In this document: positions 1 through 12,398 of the stretch, piece after piece
Position numbering within the stretch: the first letter of the stretch is position 1
Layout of the letters: every line of letters begins with the position of its first letter
Origin: Globisporangium splendens
Lineage: Eukaryota; Oomycota; Peronosporomycetes; Pythiales; Pythiaceae
Reading direction: 5' to 3'
Length of the DNA: 64,000 nt
NCBI GenBank assembly: GCA_006386115.1
Contig: VFIW01000094.1
Coordinates: 62,001 to 126,000, forward strand
Program-made: the position numbers and the translations under genes
The notes under the pieces: generated by a model
Told to the model about the DNA's origin: nothing
Seen by the model: the letters and a program-made list of their open reading frames with translations, nothing else
The model's database searches: none

Positions 1-3000
1 GTAGGTGATGTGCTGGAGCCCATTTTGTCCAAGTCAGAGTACGCCGTTTCTTTCGCAGACCGCGGCGGCATTCAATTGCTCATGACCTTGTACCGGTTTG
101 TGCTTCCGACAACGGCGTCGTTCTTATCCAGTGCGTTCTCCAATGTTCGTGATGCAAGTACGAGTCGTGTGAACCACCATCCTGCCGCGCAGTCAATCAC
201 GCTTGCTCTGCGAGCGTACGCATCTCAGCAACCGACGGTTATGCTGACGACAATCGTGAAAGAGTTGAGCAGTCAATTAGACGGATTACAGCGCGCGCGA
301 TCTGTGATTGGACTCCCGTGGTATTTAAGCGAAAGTGGAGAAGGCGCGGAAGGTGTTCTTTGCTCTTTGCCTGATGTCGAGTTGGCTGAGCTGTTTGCAG
401 ACAAGCCTGATGAAGCGTCGATGACGAGCCCTAACGCGGGTAAAATCGGACCAGTTGGGGAGTACCTGCGCGTGCTGGCTACGATCGAGTGGCTCAGCAC
501 GCTGCTAGTCTGGACAATGCAAATCGCTCAGAGTCACCTACAAAGTCGTCGTTGGTTCACTGAGTTTTCTTCGAAGCCAACGCAGCAAGTTCTTTCGCGG
601 CTCTTTGGAGTGGACAGATCGGTTCAATACGAGCGGGCAAGCTTGGCGGCATTGCACAAGAAAAAGCAGAGTACCGCGTCCGAGCCTATGGAAGTGGAAG
701 AAAAGACAGCTAGAGAGCGTGGATCAAGCGATGCGAAGCAGTCAAACGGCTTGTGGAAAGTCGGATCACTACTCCTGCTGCGATTTACGATAGTCATGCG
801 CAGTCTTCTGGTTGCGTATGGAAAGTCATTTTTGTCTGCACCATTGCAGCACCGCCGTGGCGATGACAGCGTGATTCCTCTGACACCGCATGCATTGTCT
901 CTGACGACGTCGGTTGCCCAGATCTTGGAGGCGCACGTCTTCTATATCGTAGCAGAATCGCGTGCGAAGCAAATTGATGCCTTCGTTCGACAGTATTACC
1001 TCTCGTTCCTTTTGGAAACAATCGTCACGGTCCTGTTTGAAGGGAAGAAGAAACAAGCCAACACGTTGTTGCTGGTGGAGTTGCTGAAGCCACTCAAGCG
1101 CAGCTCTGATGGAAAGTCTGCTCACGGAGAGCAGCGATCAATGGATGATGTGAATATGGTCCCACAGCCACCTGCTGTACCGGAAGGCGTTGAAGAGGTT
1201 GAAAACCCGTCAACTGATGCAACGAGCCTTCTTCAAGTTATCATGAACATTATGGCGCAATTCTTTAAAGGTTGCCTGGACCACCAATCCATATCGTCTG
1301 TGCCATCCAAGGTCGACTTGACGTCGTTCCGTATCGCTGCTGCGGCACTGAGAAAATTTTCCGACTTGGAGAGTATTTCGGCGTCTCCTTTGACTGCAGC
1401 GCTGGTGTTGAACGACGAATCTGGCGACATTGGTGACATTGATGGCCACTTCAAACCTCGTGTTCTGTCGATGCAATTGCATCAAGAGTGCGTTCGGGTT
1501 TTGTTCTCGATCTGGTCCCACCCGCAATTTGCTGCCCTTCCAGTCGACGATTGCATTTCGGATATTTTGCCAATCGCAGTGGTAATTTTGAAGAATCGTT
1601 TGGATCAAGGCGACGCTGCATCTGCGCTGGTCCGTGGAAACTCGGACGGAGACTTTGGTTTTTTAACGCACAGACATGGTCTTGGTTTTGGTCGTGGCAG
1701 AGGAAGCAGTAGCTTTGAAGACGAGACGATGTCTCTTCGAGCTGCAATTTTTGGCAGACGTTCCTCGGGACACACCCGAAGTCGACACACGTTCATTCCA
1801 GACCCTGCGATTGTCGGCAGTCTTACTGCAATGGGATTTCCGCAGGCGCGAGTTGAGCATGCGATCCGTCGAATTCAGATAAACGATGTAGAGCTTGCAA
1901 TGGAATGGATTCTGTCGCATCCAGACGAGGATGGTAACGACGAAGAAAAGTCGCAAGACGAGGATGAACAAGACAACAAAAGTGCGGATGAATTGTTGGA
2001 CGCTGATTCTCATGAAGATTCAGAAGAAAAGAAGCTTGAAAGTGCACTCTTTGAATCGTATTCCAAGCTGCGAGATTCTTTTGAAGAAGTGTCATTTCGC
2101 ATTTTGCAAGTGCAAGGCAATATCCGTAATGAACCTAGGCGTGTGGATGCTGATCCAGCAGGAGATACTACGTCAAAATATGTCTACCCGGAGCAAAATT
2201 TGGTCAAGACAGTTGCTGAATACTTCGTGGTTATGTGCGAGCGGTCGGACGAAGAGCAGAATCTAGTGCTGAGCCGCGTCAATGCGTCGATTCTGGGGTG
2301 CTTTGCGCCTGACGGAAAGTCAGTTAACGAGACCGATGATCGTTTTTTCACGTTGGTGACGCATCTACTCGCGTTATTGCTGCAACTCCACCCAAGTTCG
2401 AGGGACGTCTTGCTGCGCCAGAAACCATGTTGTGTTGATAGTCTGGTGACCTCCATTTCCACGATGGCGACTACGACGCTCACAAAGGGTGTGAGTTTAA
2501 GTGCGTCGTGTGCTCCTGTATTGCTAGCCTTGGACGCACTTGTTATCGGAAGCACGCAGAAAGCTTCTTCAAACAAGAGCTACACCGAGGAGCTGCTTCA
2601 TCCTGCGAAGGAGGAGACTAAGCGCACTGAAGGCGACAAGAAAGCAGATGCCAGCAAGGGTGAACTATTGCCACCAAATTTCCAGCATCGCCTGATTCAG
2701 ATTTGCTTGGACCTTTTAACCAATCTTGGCAAAGAAGACAGCACAAGCACAGAAGCCTCTCACCAAGACTTACAGGCGACGACTGCGCATGCTGTAATGC
2801 AGCTCGCGGCTCACGTGACTCTGGACTACGATATTGCTCATTCTTTCTTCAGCCAGGGAGGGATTGATCTGGCCCTTAACATTCGCGAAGAGAATATGTT
2901 CATTGGATACCAAGACTTGGCGTGTACATTGCTGTCTCAAGTGATCGAGTCTCCGGAAGTTCTTGAGCAAATGATGGAAGATAAGATTTTGCGTGCACTC

Positions 3001-4539
3001 TCAAAGCTATCGACAAGATCGGACTCGCTGAGTCAAATGCGTATCACGCCTAGAGCTTTGCTTATGGAGGTCGCTCCTGTCGCGGCAAGAAATGAAGAGA
3101 TTTTTATCAAGGCGCTAGGAAACGCTGTACAGATCAAAAAGGGTGATTCAGGAAGAACCTACGTTGTCCCGAGAAAAGCATCCAGCACAGAGACTCCTGT
3201 TTCTGGTAGTGCGCCTTCTGCGAGCAGCTCCGGCCATGCAGGTGATGAAGAAGCAAAAGAGAAGAAAGGAAGTACACACAAGATCCCGAAAAACCACAAG
3301 CACAACATTCAAACAATTGCCACCAAGATTGTTGAAAAGATCAGAATTATGTGGGAAGCGGAGAAGGCCATCACAAACGATGCTGGTGATGTGAAGAAAA
3401 CGCCAGACGAAGAGTCCAAGAGCCAGTCTACCCAACCTGCGGTATGTGTGGGCACGTACCTCCAGCTTCTGGTTCATTTGATCACGTCATTTCCAATTTG
3501 CGCGACCGTGCTTGCCAAATCAAGAGAATGCAATTCGGATGGCAAAGTCAAGTTTATTCGACTGGTGCTGAAGGAGTTTTTGCCTTCAAAAGAGCTGTGT
3601 CGTTTTGCTGCTGCTAGAAAGTCTTTGAAAGAAGGTGGCTTGTACGGCAATAGCTCTGGTCTCGGAACTGATCTTCCGTTAGCAGAAGTCACCTCGTTCT
3701 TGAATCACCGTACAAGAGCGCGTGTACATGGCGCGCATCGTTTGCTCGTCAGTATCGGGAGCCAATCTGGAGAAGGCTCCAAGTGCATCATCATGGAGCT
3801 GGTTCATTTGCTTCAAGAGTGGCCATACACGATACCCTCTGCTAATGCGGGTGCCGAAGATTTGAGCGTCAGAGATGAAGAGTCTTTGAGTGCTTTGCAT
3901 GCGTGGGCGGGGCTGATAATGAGTGTTTTGTGGCCGAACGGTTCGACGAAGGGGTTTGCTTGGGATAAGGTGGTCCCAGGTGGTGGGCTCAACGGGAAGC
4001 ATTCCTTTGTTACCTTGCTGGCAGAAGCTTTGCGCAAGGTTGACTTGGCTCATCCGTTGGCTCATTCCACGTGCTCAATCTTGCTTCGACCCCTTGCGAC
4101 ATTGACGCGTACGTTCGTTACTCATCGTGTGCGGAAAATGTTGAAGAAGCGAAACTCTGCGCCAGGAGCCGATGCCGCCGCTGACAATAGTGCCGCGGTG
4201 TCAGAATCAGCAATTGCAAGCGCTACCGGTGCTTTGATTGGTGCTGAGCGTACTCAGAATGCAAACGCTCGTCTTGGTGATCCGCCTTCAAGTTTGGTAG
4301 CTGAGGTTTTAACAGCTGATGTGACTGCAAGCGCTGAAGATGTTGCAATGCACTCACCTGCTTCCCTTGCTGACGATCAAGAAATGAGAGAGGCAGCTGT
4401 GGACGAAAATGTGAGTGAGGACGACGAGAGCGATCGCAGCAGTGTGTCTAGCCATTCTACCGACGAAGGCGAAGAAGAGGAAGAAGACGATGAAGATGAC
4501 GAAGATGATGATGAAGAAGACGGAGACGACGATGATGAG

Positions 4540-4574
<35 letters not shown>

Positions 4575-7500
4575 GGAGGACGAAGAAGAAAACCAAATGC
4601 GTCTTCGTGTAATTCGACGAGGTGGCGGACACAACTATAACGGCAGACGCTCGTCAAGTCGCCTGTGGGGCTCGCTTGACACAGATCTATCCGTTATAGA
4701 CGCATTGGATGAGGTTGACGAGGAAGAGTTCTCGTACCTCAACATTCTGGATGATGAAGCACTGTTCTCTGAGGAGCAAACTCGACGCGCGCGGTTACAG
4801 CGCAGTCTTGAAGCAAGAAGAAGTTCGTCAAGAAGCACTGCGAACGACAGTGGCAGCGCAGGTGAATCATCTGTCAACTCACTGTTGGAGGCTTTCCTGG
4901 GATCTCCCGACACCACCGAAGCACTCACTAACGCCATTTCATCCGGTGAAGAAGAATCTCCTTTTGACTTACCATCAGGTGAGCTATTCCGTGACAGTAT
5001 TTTTACTTCACATTCTCAAGACCAACGCGGTGCAGGAGCATTTAGAAATGCTGTGATGCAGTTTATTGAGGAGTTGCCCGATGGAGGAGACGAGAACATT
5101 TTGTTTGAGTCCTTTGAAATGGGAAATGCTGGAAGTCGAGCACGACGAGATCGCCAAGGGAATCGGAACGAGCTTTCTGGAGCGTCCATCACACATCCAC
5201 TCTTACGCTCCACTGGAAGCGCAGAAGTTATGGCAGATACAAGTGGCTTGCGTGTTCCTGCACGCTTGTCTCTCCCACGGCATTCTTCCCTTTTGCGGGA
5301 GCTTCAGGAGTTGTCGGAGCACGTCCAGACGCAGTTGCCGCTCTCGTTTGGAGGACGCACACGATTAGGTGGGCGTGAGCTGTTGCAACGTGGCGGTGGG
5401 CGAACACGACCGCCAAGTCGTAATAACCGCTTGTCTGCTGTGTCCAACTTGTTGAGCGAGTTTTCACTTGATATTCCGACATCTCAATTGTCTCTCAATC
5501 AATCTCGAAGCCACCGTTTGGGAATGCGAGGTAGCGGTCGTGGAGACCGCGGTATCTTTGGAGGAAGCAGTCGAAGCTTGCGTGGCGAAGGCGGCAGTGC
5601 AAACAGTGCCAGTCTTTGGGGTCCTGGCGGAGCTGGACGGAATGTAGACATCCGTTCAGTTGCATCTCGACTTGAGCAGCGTATTAACCAAATGTACGAA
5701 GAGACTGCAGAAGAAGAACCCAACCCAGCTGCTCGTACTGAAAATGCGAATGCTCAATCGAGTGATGCACCGGGACGAAACGACAGTGCGGTTGCTGAGG
5801 AAGATGCGGCCAGACCAAGGGAAGAAGTTGTGCTCAACCCAGATCCGTCTGTAGGAACTCCTCGTGAGAGTGAAGTGACTGCAAGTGGCAGCAGTCGGAC
5901 AAGTCTTGCTGGCAACGATGAGAGCAGCGTGTCGGAGGATGAAGGCAGAAGTGATATGGCTGTCGCCGCTGGCGACCAAACTCCCGGAAACGAATTGTCT
6001 TCGGATACGGCATCAGTTATCGCTCTAGCAAGCACGTTTGGGGAGTCCACTCTACGCTCTCCGGAAGAACCAGACATGGATCAAATGGGATCAGAAACTG
6101 AAACACCAAATTCTCCAGTGCCTCATGAACGTGATGTTGAAGCTCAAACATCTGGCGATACTTTTGTTGCCCAATTTGGAACTCTTCCACCTCCAGCACC
6201 GGTAGTGCCCGAACCAAGTTCGATCCTGTCTTTCACGCTAGATTTGGCTGACTTGCAAGCACCACCACAACGAACTGCGCCGAGTGAAACACAATCTACT
6301 CGAGGCGAAATGGGAGACGATGAAGAAAGTAAGGTTGATGATGCACCCATCCAGCCCCCAGCGCAAGAGTCGATGGTCGCTGAAACAACTGAACTGGTCT
6401 GCCCGGAAGGAATTGATCCTGAAGTGTTTGCTTCGTTGCCGCCTGATATGCAAGCTGAAATCGTTGCACAAAGTGCTCCACCAAGTACTTCGACGACTTC
6501 AGGCAACCAAGGCGGATCGGAGAGTTTCTCGCAGCTGGACTTGGATATGGCTAACTCTAGCTTTGATCGCGAAACACTCGAGGCTCTACCAGAGGATATT
6601 CGAGCAGAGGTTTTGGCAAACGAGCGACGCGAGCGTGAAGCATTGGCTGCCGCTGCCGCAGCTCCGGCTGATATTTCTCGTGCCCAAGAAATGGATAATG
6701 CCTCGTTTGTTGCGTCGCTAGCCCCAGAGCTTCGCGAAGAAATCTTGGTCACATGTGATGATGCGTTTTTGCAGACGTTGCCGTCTCAAGTGCGTGCAGA
6801 AGCAATGGTCTTACGTGAACGAGCTGCTTTCCGCACAACGTATCGCGAACGCCAGCCAGATGCTGGACGCTCAGGTGATGGCATTGGAGATCTGTTCCAA
6901 CGTCCAACCCTGCGTCGCATGCTGACGTCGCATGGACCTGACGGGGTACCTAGCAGTAGTAGCCGCCGTTCAGGTCGCAGAAATGTGTACCTGGACAGCA
7001 ATGGAAATGTGCGCCGGGGAAGTCGCCGCGATGACGATGACTTGAACGGATCTGCCCACGCAGGAATGCTTCGAGTCGACCCTGATGAAGACGAAGACGC
7101 GTCGGAGCGAATTTGTGATGACAAATGTGTGAAGGGACTTCTTCGACTGCTTTACATGGCACAATCTGTCGTTCAGAACCGCGTTTATCAGCGTGTTTTA
7201 ACGAACATTTGCCTGTACCCATTGACTCGTGAAAGCGTCCGACTAAATGCGCTTCGGGCGATCACTCGTGCGCTTGACCGTCCACTGATGCTTGTTGAAA
7301 ACGTAGACGACAACTTCCCACCAACTGGTCTGTTTGGTTGCAACGACAGCGATATTCGGGGTATCAAGAGCGGCCAAGTGCAACATGGCATTCCCGTCGA
7401 TGTGGTCACGAGGCTGCTACATGTGCTGGTTTCGCTTGCAAAGTACAACCCTCGATTCGCCGTTGAGCTTCTTCAACCTCACGGTATGCGACGACAAGAC

Positions 7501-9876
7501 TTGTTGCTCAAGTCTGAAGTCGACTTGACCATGACGAATGAAAGTGGCGCTGCCGTGCTGGTGGAATTGCTCACCGTTCCAATTGTTTCTCGCAATGGCA
7601 CCAATTTGGATACGTTGCTAGAATTGCTAGAGTTGGTGCTGTCGCCGCTCGAGCGATTTACGAAGAAAGAAGATGGAGACAAGAAATACACACCAGAAAA
7701 CGCAGAGGAGACTCAGCCAATGGCCAACGAATCCGAGTGGGTCATGGTGCCAGTAGTAAACCTTGACGCCGGAAGCATGAACAGCATTGTGTCTGTTCTG
7801 TGCATGGATATCTGCTCGCCGCAAATGCAAGAGCGTACCGTTGCGATCCTGAAGCTGCTGAATCGCGTACCTGAGAACCGGGAACGAGTCATTGACGCTA
7901 TCGTATACCATGCGAGCGCGCTGGCGAAGACAAGCAAGACAACGTTCCACGGAAGCTCGTACGAGTCGTCAGCGGTGTTGCGCTCAGCACAGGACGAGTT
8001 GCGCTTGCTCCGATTGCTTCATACGCTGTCGGACATTTGCGAAACCACCGCTGCGTTCACTGACTACTGTCACACGATTGGGTTGGATCCGTTGTGGGAT
8101 CAGCTGAGCCATTCTCTTGAAGACGCACGTTCCAAGGGAGGGTTGGATGAGAAGGATGGCTCGGTAGAGTCGCCGCTTGAGTCTGTGGTCGCTGCTGCTG
8201 CTGCGCCTTCGACCTCGGACGATGAAAACGTGGATGGCATGGTCATTGAAGGCAAAAGCGCTGGTGCGTCCTGTGCGATGGCTGCGCTGCTGGCTCGCTT
8301 TTTGCCAATGGTGGAAGCGTTTTTCGTGGTGAACGCCCGCGACGCAGCCTCTATGTTGCTACAAATCCCGGACTCCACGGAGCGAGAAGAAGCGTTTGTC
8401 GCAAACCTACGAGTGAGCGGCTTTGCGAGCACAGACGCCACAAATGCTGCTGCTGCCTCAGTCGAGACGACTGCACCTCCTACTCCAACACCGTCGGAGG
8501 CTGGCGAGAGCATGCGTCTGGCTAACTTTGTTGAAGCCAACCGTGTGCTCTTGAACATTCTCGTGCGAGAGAAGCCGTCGTTGCTAGATTCGTCGCTTGC
8601 CGCGTTGATCAAGATGCCCCGGTGTCGCGCGTACTTGGATTTTGACAACAAGCGCACGTATTTCCAGAGTGCGATGAAGAAGCTGCGACAGACCGCTCTG
8701 CGAAGCCAAGGCGGGAGCTCGTCGGTACGCATTCCAGTTCGCCGAGATCACATTTTCGAGGACTCTTACTATGCACTTCGCATGCGAAGCGGTCAGGAAT
8801 TGCGGCGCAAGCTGCACATTTCGTTCACGGGTGAAGAAGGTATCGATGCTGGTGGTGTGACGCGAGAGTGGTACATGATCCTTGCGCGCGAGATCTTCAA
8901 CCCGAACTACGTGCTGTTCACGTCGGCCGCAGACTCGCCAACATTCCAACCGAACCCGCTGTCGTACGTGAATAAGGACCACTTGAGCTACTTTGAATTT
9001 GTGGGCAAAGTGATGGGAAAAGCAGTGGCGGACGGCCAGTTGTTGGATGCGCATTTCACGCGCTCGTTCTACAAGCATATCTTGCAGCTGCCGATTTCGT
9101 ACCACGACATGGAAGCGATCGATCCGGAGTACTACCGCAACCTGCACTCGATTCTCGACAACGCAATTGAGGATCTTGGTTTGGAACTCACGTTCTCGGC
9201 TGAGCAGTCCAATTTCGGCAAGCTCGAAATTGTGGATTTGATCCCGAACGGACGCCACGTGAATGTGACGGACGAAAACAAGATGGAGTACGTGAAATTG
9301 GTCACACACCACCGCATGGCGACGGGAATTCGTCAGCAGATCGACGCGTTCCTGAAGGGTTTCCACCAGTTGGTGCCGCCAGAGATGATCTCGATCTTCA
9401 ATGAAAACGAACTCGAGTTGCTGATTTCGGGGATGCCAGAAATTGACATCGACGACCTCAAAGCAAACACAGACTACGCCAACTTCAAGCCGACGGACTC
9501 TGTGATTCGATGGTTTTGGAACGTGTTGTACTCGTTCACGCACGAAGAGCGCGCGCTGTTTTTGCAGTTTGTTACAGGCACGTCCAAGGTGCCGCTCGAA
9601 GGATTTAAGGCGCTCGAGGGCATGCGTGGCACGCAAAAGTTCAACATCCACAAGGCGTATGGCAACACAAGTGCACTGCCATCGGCACACACCTGGTAAG
9701 TGTTTTAGTGTATTGCGAGAATGTGTGGTATGATGTGGTTAATGGCGCATGCTTTCTCTTTGTGTGTGTGCAGCTTTAATCAATTGGATCTCCCGGAATA
9801 CGAGAGCGAAGAAAAACTGAAGCAGTGTTTGCTGCTTGCGATTCGAGAAGGCTCGGAGGGCTTTGGCTTTGGTTAA
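1..9876 (+). CDS. HUWE1/TOM1-type HECT E3 ubiquitin ligase, 5' partial
   Basis: Giant E3 ubiquitin ligase, 3265 residues visible. The frame is open back to base 1, so the true start lies upstream. In order (residues counted from base 1): helical-repeat region, UBA domain near 597-645 (motif [13 protein letters not shown]), Asp/Glu run near 1485-1530, Arg/Ser-rich low complexity, a DUF4414-like ubiquitin-binding stretch near 2130-2270 (repeated [10 protein letters not shown] and [10 protein letters not shown]), and a HECT domain from about 2910 to the end. The first exon ends at 9695; a 78-nt intron (9696-9773, GTAAGT..CAG) is followed by an exon ending at TAA 9874-9876. Splicing creates [16 protein letters not shown] with the catalytic Cys; reading through gives Trp-stop instead. 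Domain order and length fit HUWE1/TOM1/UPL1. The family ubiquitinates many substrates through a Cys thioester. WWE and BH3 regions were not recognised. Confidence 0.9.
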
Positions 9877-10246
9877 AGGAACGAAAAGAACATGATAAAG
9901 AAAAGAAAAAAAGGCAGTGAATGCCTCGTGAGTGTCAGAGGAGAGAGAAATGCACACGTGCACAAGAGATATATAAATACATGCTGTCTGAAAAAGAAAA
10001 GCGAGAGAACAAGGTCAAGTGAGTCAGGTGAGGTTGCTGCTGTCTCGTTTATTGCGCACCTGTGTGCGGTGTCTTTTATCAAAACAAGGTGCGTTGTGCC
10101 AACAATCCCTATTACCACTGAAAACCATTCTCTACCTTGTTTTGACAAATGGTGAGTCTCGTTTTTGCGCGCGTCCAGCATGACCTGAACAGCTCATTTC
10201 GCAACGGCTCACTTGAGAAGCGCCAGCAGCAACAGCAGAAGAAGCA

Positions 10247-10993
10247 ATGGCAGCGTCCAATGGCGGCATCGACAACTGGGAGGCGCTGCTCGCAGAGGCG
10301 CAGACGCAGTGGCTCGTTCAACGCGAGGCGCTCACGACGTACTACCAGTCGCTTCCCCACGACGCGCATGTTGTCGGCGCTTTTGTCGCGGGCATCTGCA
10401 TGGGTCTGCTGCTCCCGAAGCTGCGGCAGCCGTTCCGTCGATTCTCGACGGTCGACGACATCCCGATGAAGTTTTTCCACCAGGAGCGCCAGATTCACGC
10501 AAACGCCGTGAGTTTCAGCGACGGTGACACGTTCCGCGCGCGTCATCTTCCATTTTGGCGTGGTGTCGGTGCGTACACGGGCAAGGTGTCAGAGCACACG
10601 ATGCAGATCCGTTTAGCGGCGATCGACACCCCCGAGACTGCAAAGTTTGGCAACCCAGGCCAGCCGTTCGGCGACGAGGCCAAGAAATGGCTCAGCGACA
10701 ACCTGGACGGCAAGAAGCTCACACTCACGCTGCTGCATAAAGACCAGTACTCGCGCGCAGTGTGTATGGTCGAGTACGGGCGCTGGCCATTCCGTCGCAA
10801 CGCGTCGGAGGAGATTCTGAAAGTCGGCCTTGCCAACGTGTACCGCCAGGCTGGCGCCGTCTACGGCGGGAAACAGGAGCGCTTTGAAAAACTCGAAGCG
10901 CAGGCGCAGAAGAAGAAAGTCGGCATCTGGAGTCAGGGCAAAAAACTGGAGACCTCGAGCGCGTACAAAGCGCGAATGAAAGCTGGCAAGTAG
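10247..10993 (+). CDS. Membrane-anchored staphylococcal-nuclease-like protein (LCL3-like)
   Basis: Single-exon protein of 248 residues. A hydrophobic segment at about 41-57 (VVGAFVAGICMGLLL) precedes a staphylococcal nuclease fold at about 85-235. The catalytic signature is complete: SDGDTFR (91-97), IRLAAIDTPE (121-130, giving Arg122, Asp127, Thr128, Glu130) and YSR (Arg170). The QPFGDEAKKWL motif and the RHLPFWRG insert after the DGD motif resemble the LCL3 family of single-pass membrane nucleases rather than Tudor-SN. The start chosen is the Met followed by the amphipathic N-terminus. It lies 370 bp downstream of the HECT gene on the same strand. Substrate and compartment cannot be read from the sequence; a Ca2+-dependent phosphodiesterase activity is inferred from the conserved residues. 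Confidence 0.82.
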   Translation: MAASNGGIDNWEALLAEAQTQWLVQREALTTYYQSLPHDAHVVGAFVAGICMGLLLPKLRQPFRRFSTVDDIPMKFFHQERQIHANAVSFSDGDTFRARHLPFWRGVGAYTGKVSEHTMQIRLAAIDTPETAKFGNPGQPFGDEAKKWLSDNLDGKKLTLTLLHKDQYSRAVCMVEYGRWPFRRNASEEILKVGLANVYRQAGAVYGGKQERFEKLEAQAQKKKVGIWSQGKKLETSSAYKARMKAGK

Positions 10994-11164
10994 GGCAACA
11001 ACAATAAAAAAACAAGCCAGCCAGCTTGTAAATATCAGAACATCGTCATCGTGCCTGGCGTGCAACATTCCAGCAGAAATCGTTCGTGATCCAGCACTTT
11101 GTGCTTTCATTATTTTGTTTTAACATTTGACACAAGCAGTGACCCACAACGTTATGCAAACAGC

Positions 11165-11926
11165 TCAGCCACGTAGCTCATCGATCCACTCAACACCAGC
11201 GTCGTATACCTCCGTGTTTTTCTCCATCTTGTCCTCATCACCTCCAGCAGCGCTCTGCTCGGTCTCCAAGCCAACAGCGCACGCAATGCGGGGCGTTGCG
11301 GTGCCGCATACAGCGTGAAGCACGATGCTCCAGTGAGGCTTGCGCTCTGAGGCCGATGGGAAATGTGGATCCTTCCATTCCGCGTTCACGAACGCATTGT
11401 CGCCGAGCATGAGATTGCCCAGTTTGCCCGAGAGATCGCCCTTCTCACACACATTGGGATCCTTGGCGTACGTCTCAGGCGTGCACGCGTACTTTGCCGC
11501 TTTCCCATCGCACGCGGGTGTCCCGGCAAACTCGGACGACGGACCGCAGGCTTTGTCTGGATCGTAGTGGTTGCCCGTCACAGGCTTGCCGCACCCGGCG
11601 AACGCGTCCGACGTCCTGGACGCTGGCGACGCGTTCCAGTGCACATGGATGTGGTACTGGAACTGCTTGATCTCCTTGAGCGCCTTGCACTGCGGATCGG
11701 ACGTGCGCACGCCGTCGAGATCCAAGTCGCGAAAGTCGAGCGACGCCAAGATCCACGCTGCTTCGGCGTCGTCGCCGTGGCGGATCGTGATCGCGCCCTC
11801 GATGCCTGCGGCTGACGCGCGATCGAACGCGTACACGGTCTGCGTCTTCGGGGTCTCGGCTGGTGCCGCTGCGGCTGCCATGGCGCTGAGCGACGCCGCG
11901 AGCGCGACGATGTACGAGAGCTTCAT
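11165..11926 (-). CDS. Secreted Cu-only superoxide dismutase-like protein
   Basis: Protein of 253 residues with an N-terminal signal peptide (MKLSYIVALAASLSAMAAAA). An in-frame upstream Met at 11974 would add 16 polar residues before the signal peptide, so 11926 is preferred. The core has HIHVHW (His92, 94, 96), NHYDP (His120), CEKGDLSGKLG and SIVLHAVCG. This arrangement, with GDLSGK present and the usual zinc-loop His cluster absent, resembles the extracellular Cu-only SODs of fungi and oomycetes. Eight or more Cys suggest disulfides. No GPI-type tail is seen. Possible role: conversion of extracellular superoxide, for example host-derived. A copper-binding SOD-like protein without catalysis is the alternative. 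Convergent with the nuclease gene, whose stop is only 172 bp away. Confidence 0.68.
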   Translation of the reverse strand: MKLSYIVALAASLSAMAAAAAPAETPKTQTVYAFDRASAAGIEGAITIRHGDDAEAAWILASLDFRDLDLDGVRTSDPQCKALKEIKQFQYHIHVHWNASPASRTSDAFAGCGKPVTGNHYDPDKACGPSSEFAGTPACDGKAAKYACTPETYAKDPNVCEKGDLSGKLGNLMLGDNAFVNAEWKDPHFPSASERKPHWSIVLHAVCGTATPRIACAVGLETEQSAAGGDEDKMEKNTEVYDAGVEWIDELRG

Positions 11927-11974
11927 GCTGATTTTTTGTTTGCGACTCGCTTGGCTCTGTGTGGAGGTTTGCAA

Positions 11975-12398
11975 GGATGTGGGTAGAATTTATAGAATGA
12001 TACTCAAGAGGAATATCTTTGGTGAAGGGTAAGGGTTGTCATTTATAACATATAGTATACAATTAATTGATACAATATACCGAAAATATGACTGGTGATC
12101 AAAGTTAGATACACCCAAAGGAAATCAAGATGCATGTGTGATGCGCAGGATTCCATGCATCGAAGACATGATTGATATGTAGTTAATAAGACACAGTGAT
12201 GCAAAGTGTCTCCCCATCTCTCACTTGGGTGTGGCTTCCAAAAGTTGCTTGCACTGCAAGATCCCTTCTAAAGCAAAGCCAGTTGAGGCATCGCGAAACT
12301 CATCCTTTTCACACCTGACGAAGGCTTACAAAGACGCGCGCATGGAGCGGGCAAAACGTGTCGTTACGTTCGTCGATAAGTGGATCAGCATTGTCTTT
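11975..12398. other. Intergenic, weak transposon-like fragment
   Basis: About 420 bp between the SOD-like gene and the solo LTR. The first half is AT-rich. From about 12225 the plus strand reads a short CLHC..SHL pattern that could be a decayed zinc-finger/transposase fragment, cut by the LTR. No intact gene is supported. Confidence 0.35.

Noticed and set aside
4377..4634. Poly-Ser and poly-Ile/Val ORFs on the minus strand
   Set aside because: They are the antisense of the Asp/Glu repeat tract and carry no other signal.
8584..9690. Minus-strand ORF of 368 codons over the HECT domain
   Set aside because: Antisense shadow of a highly conserved catalytic domain.
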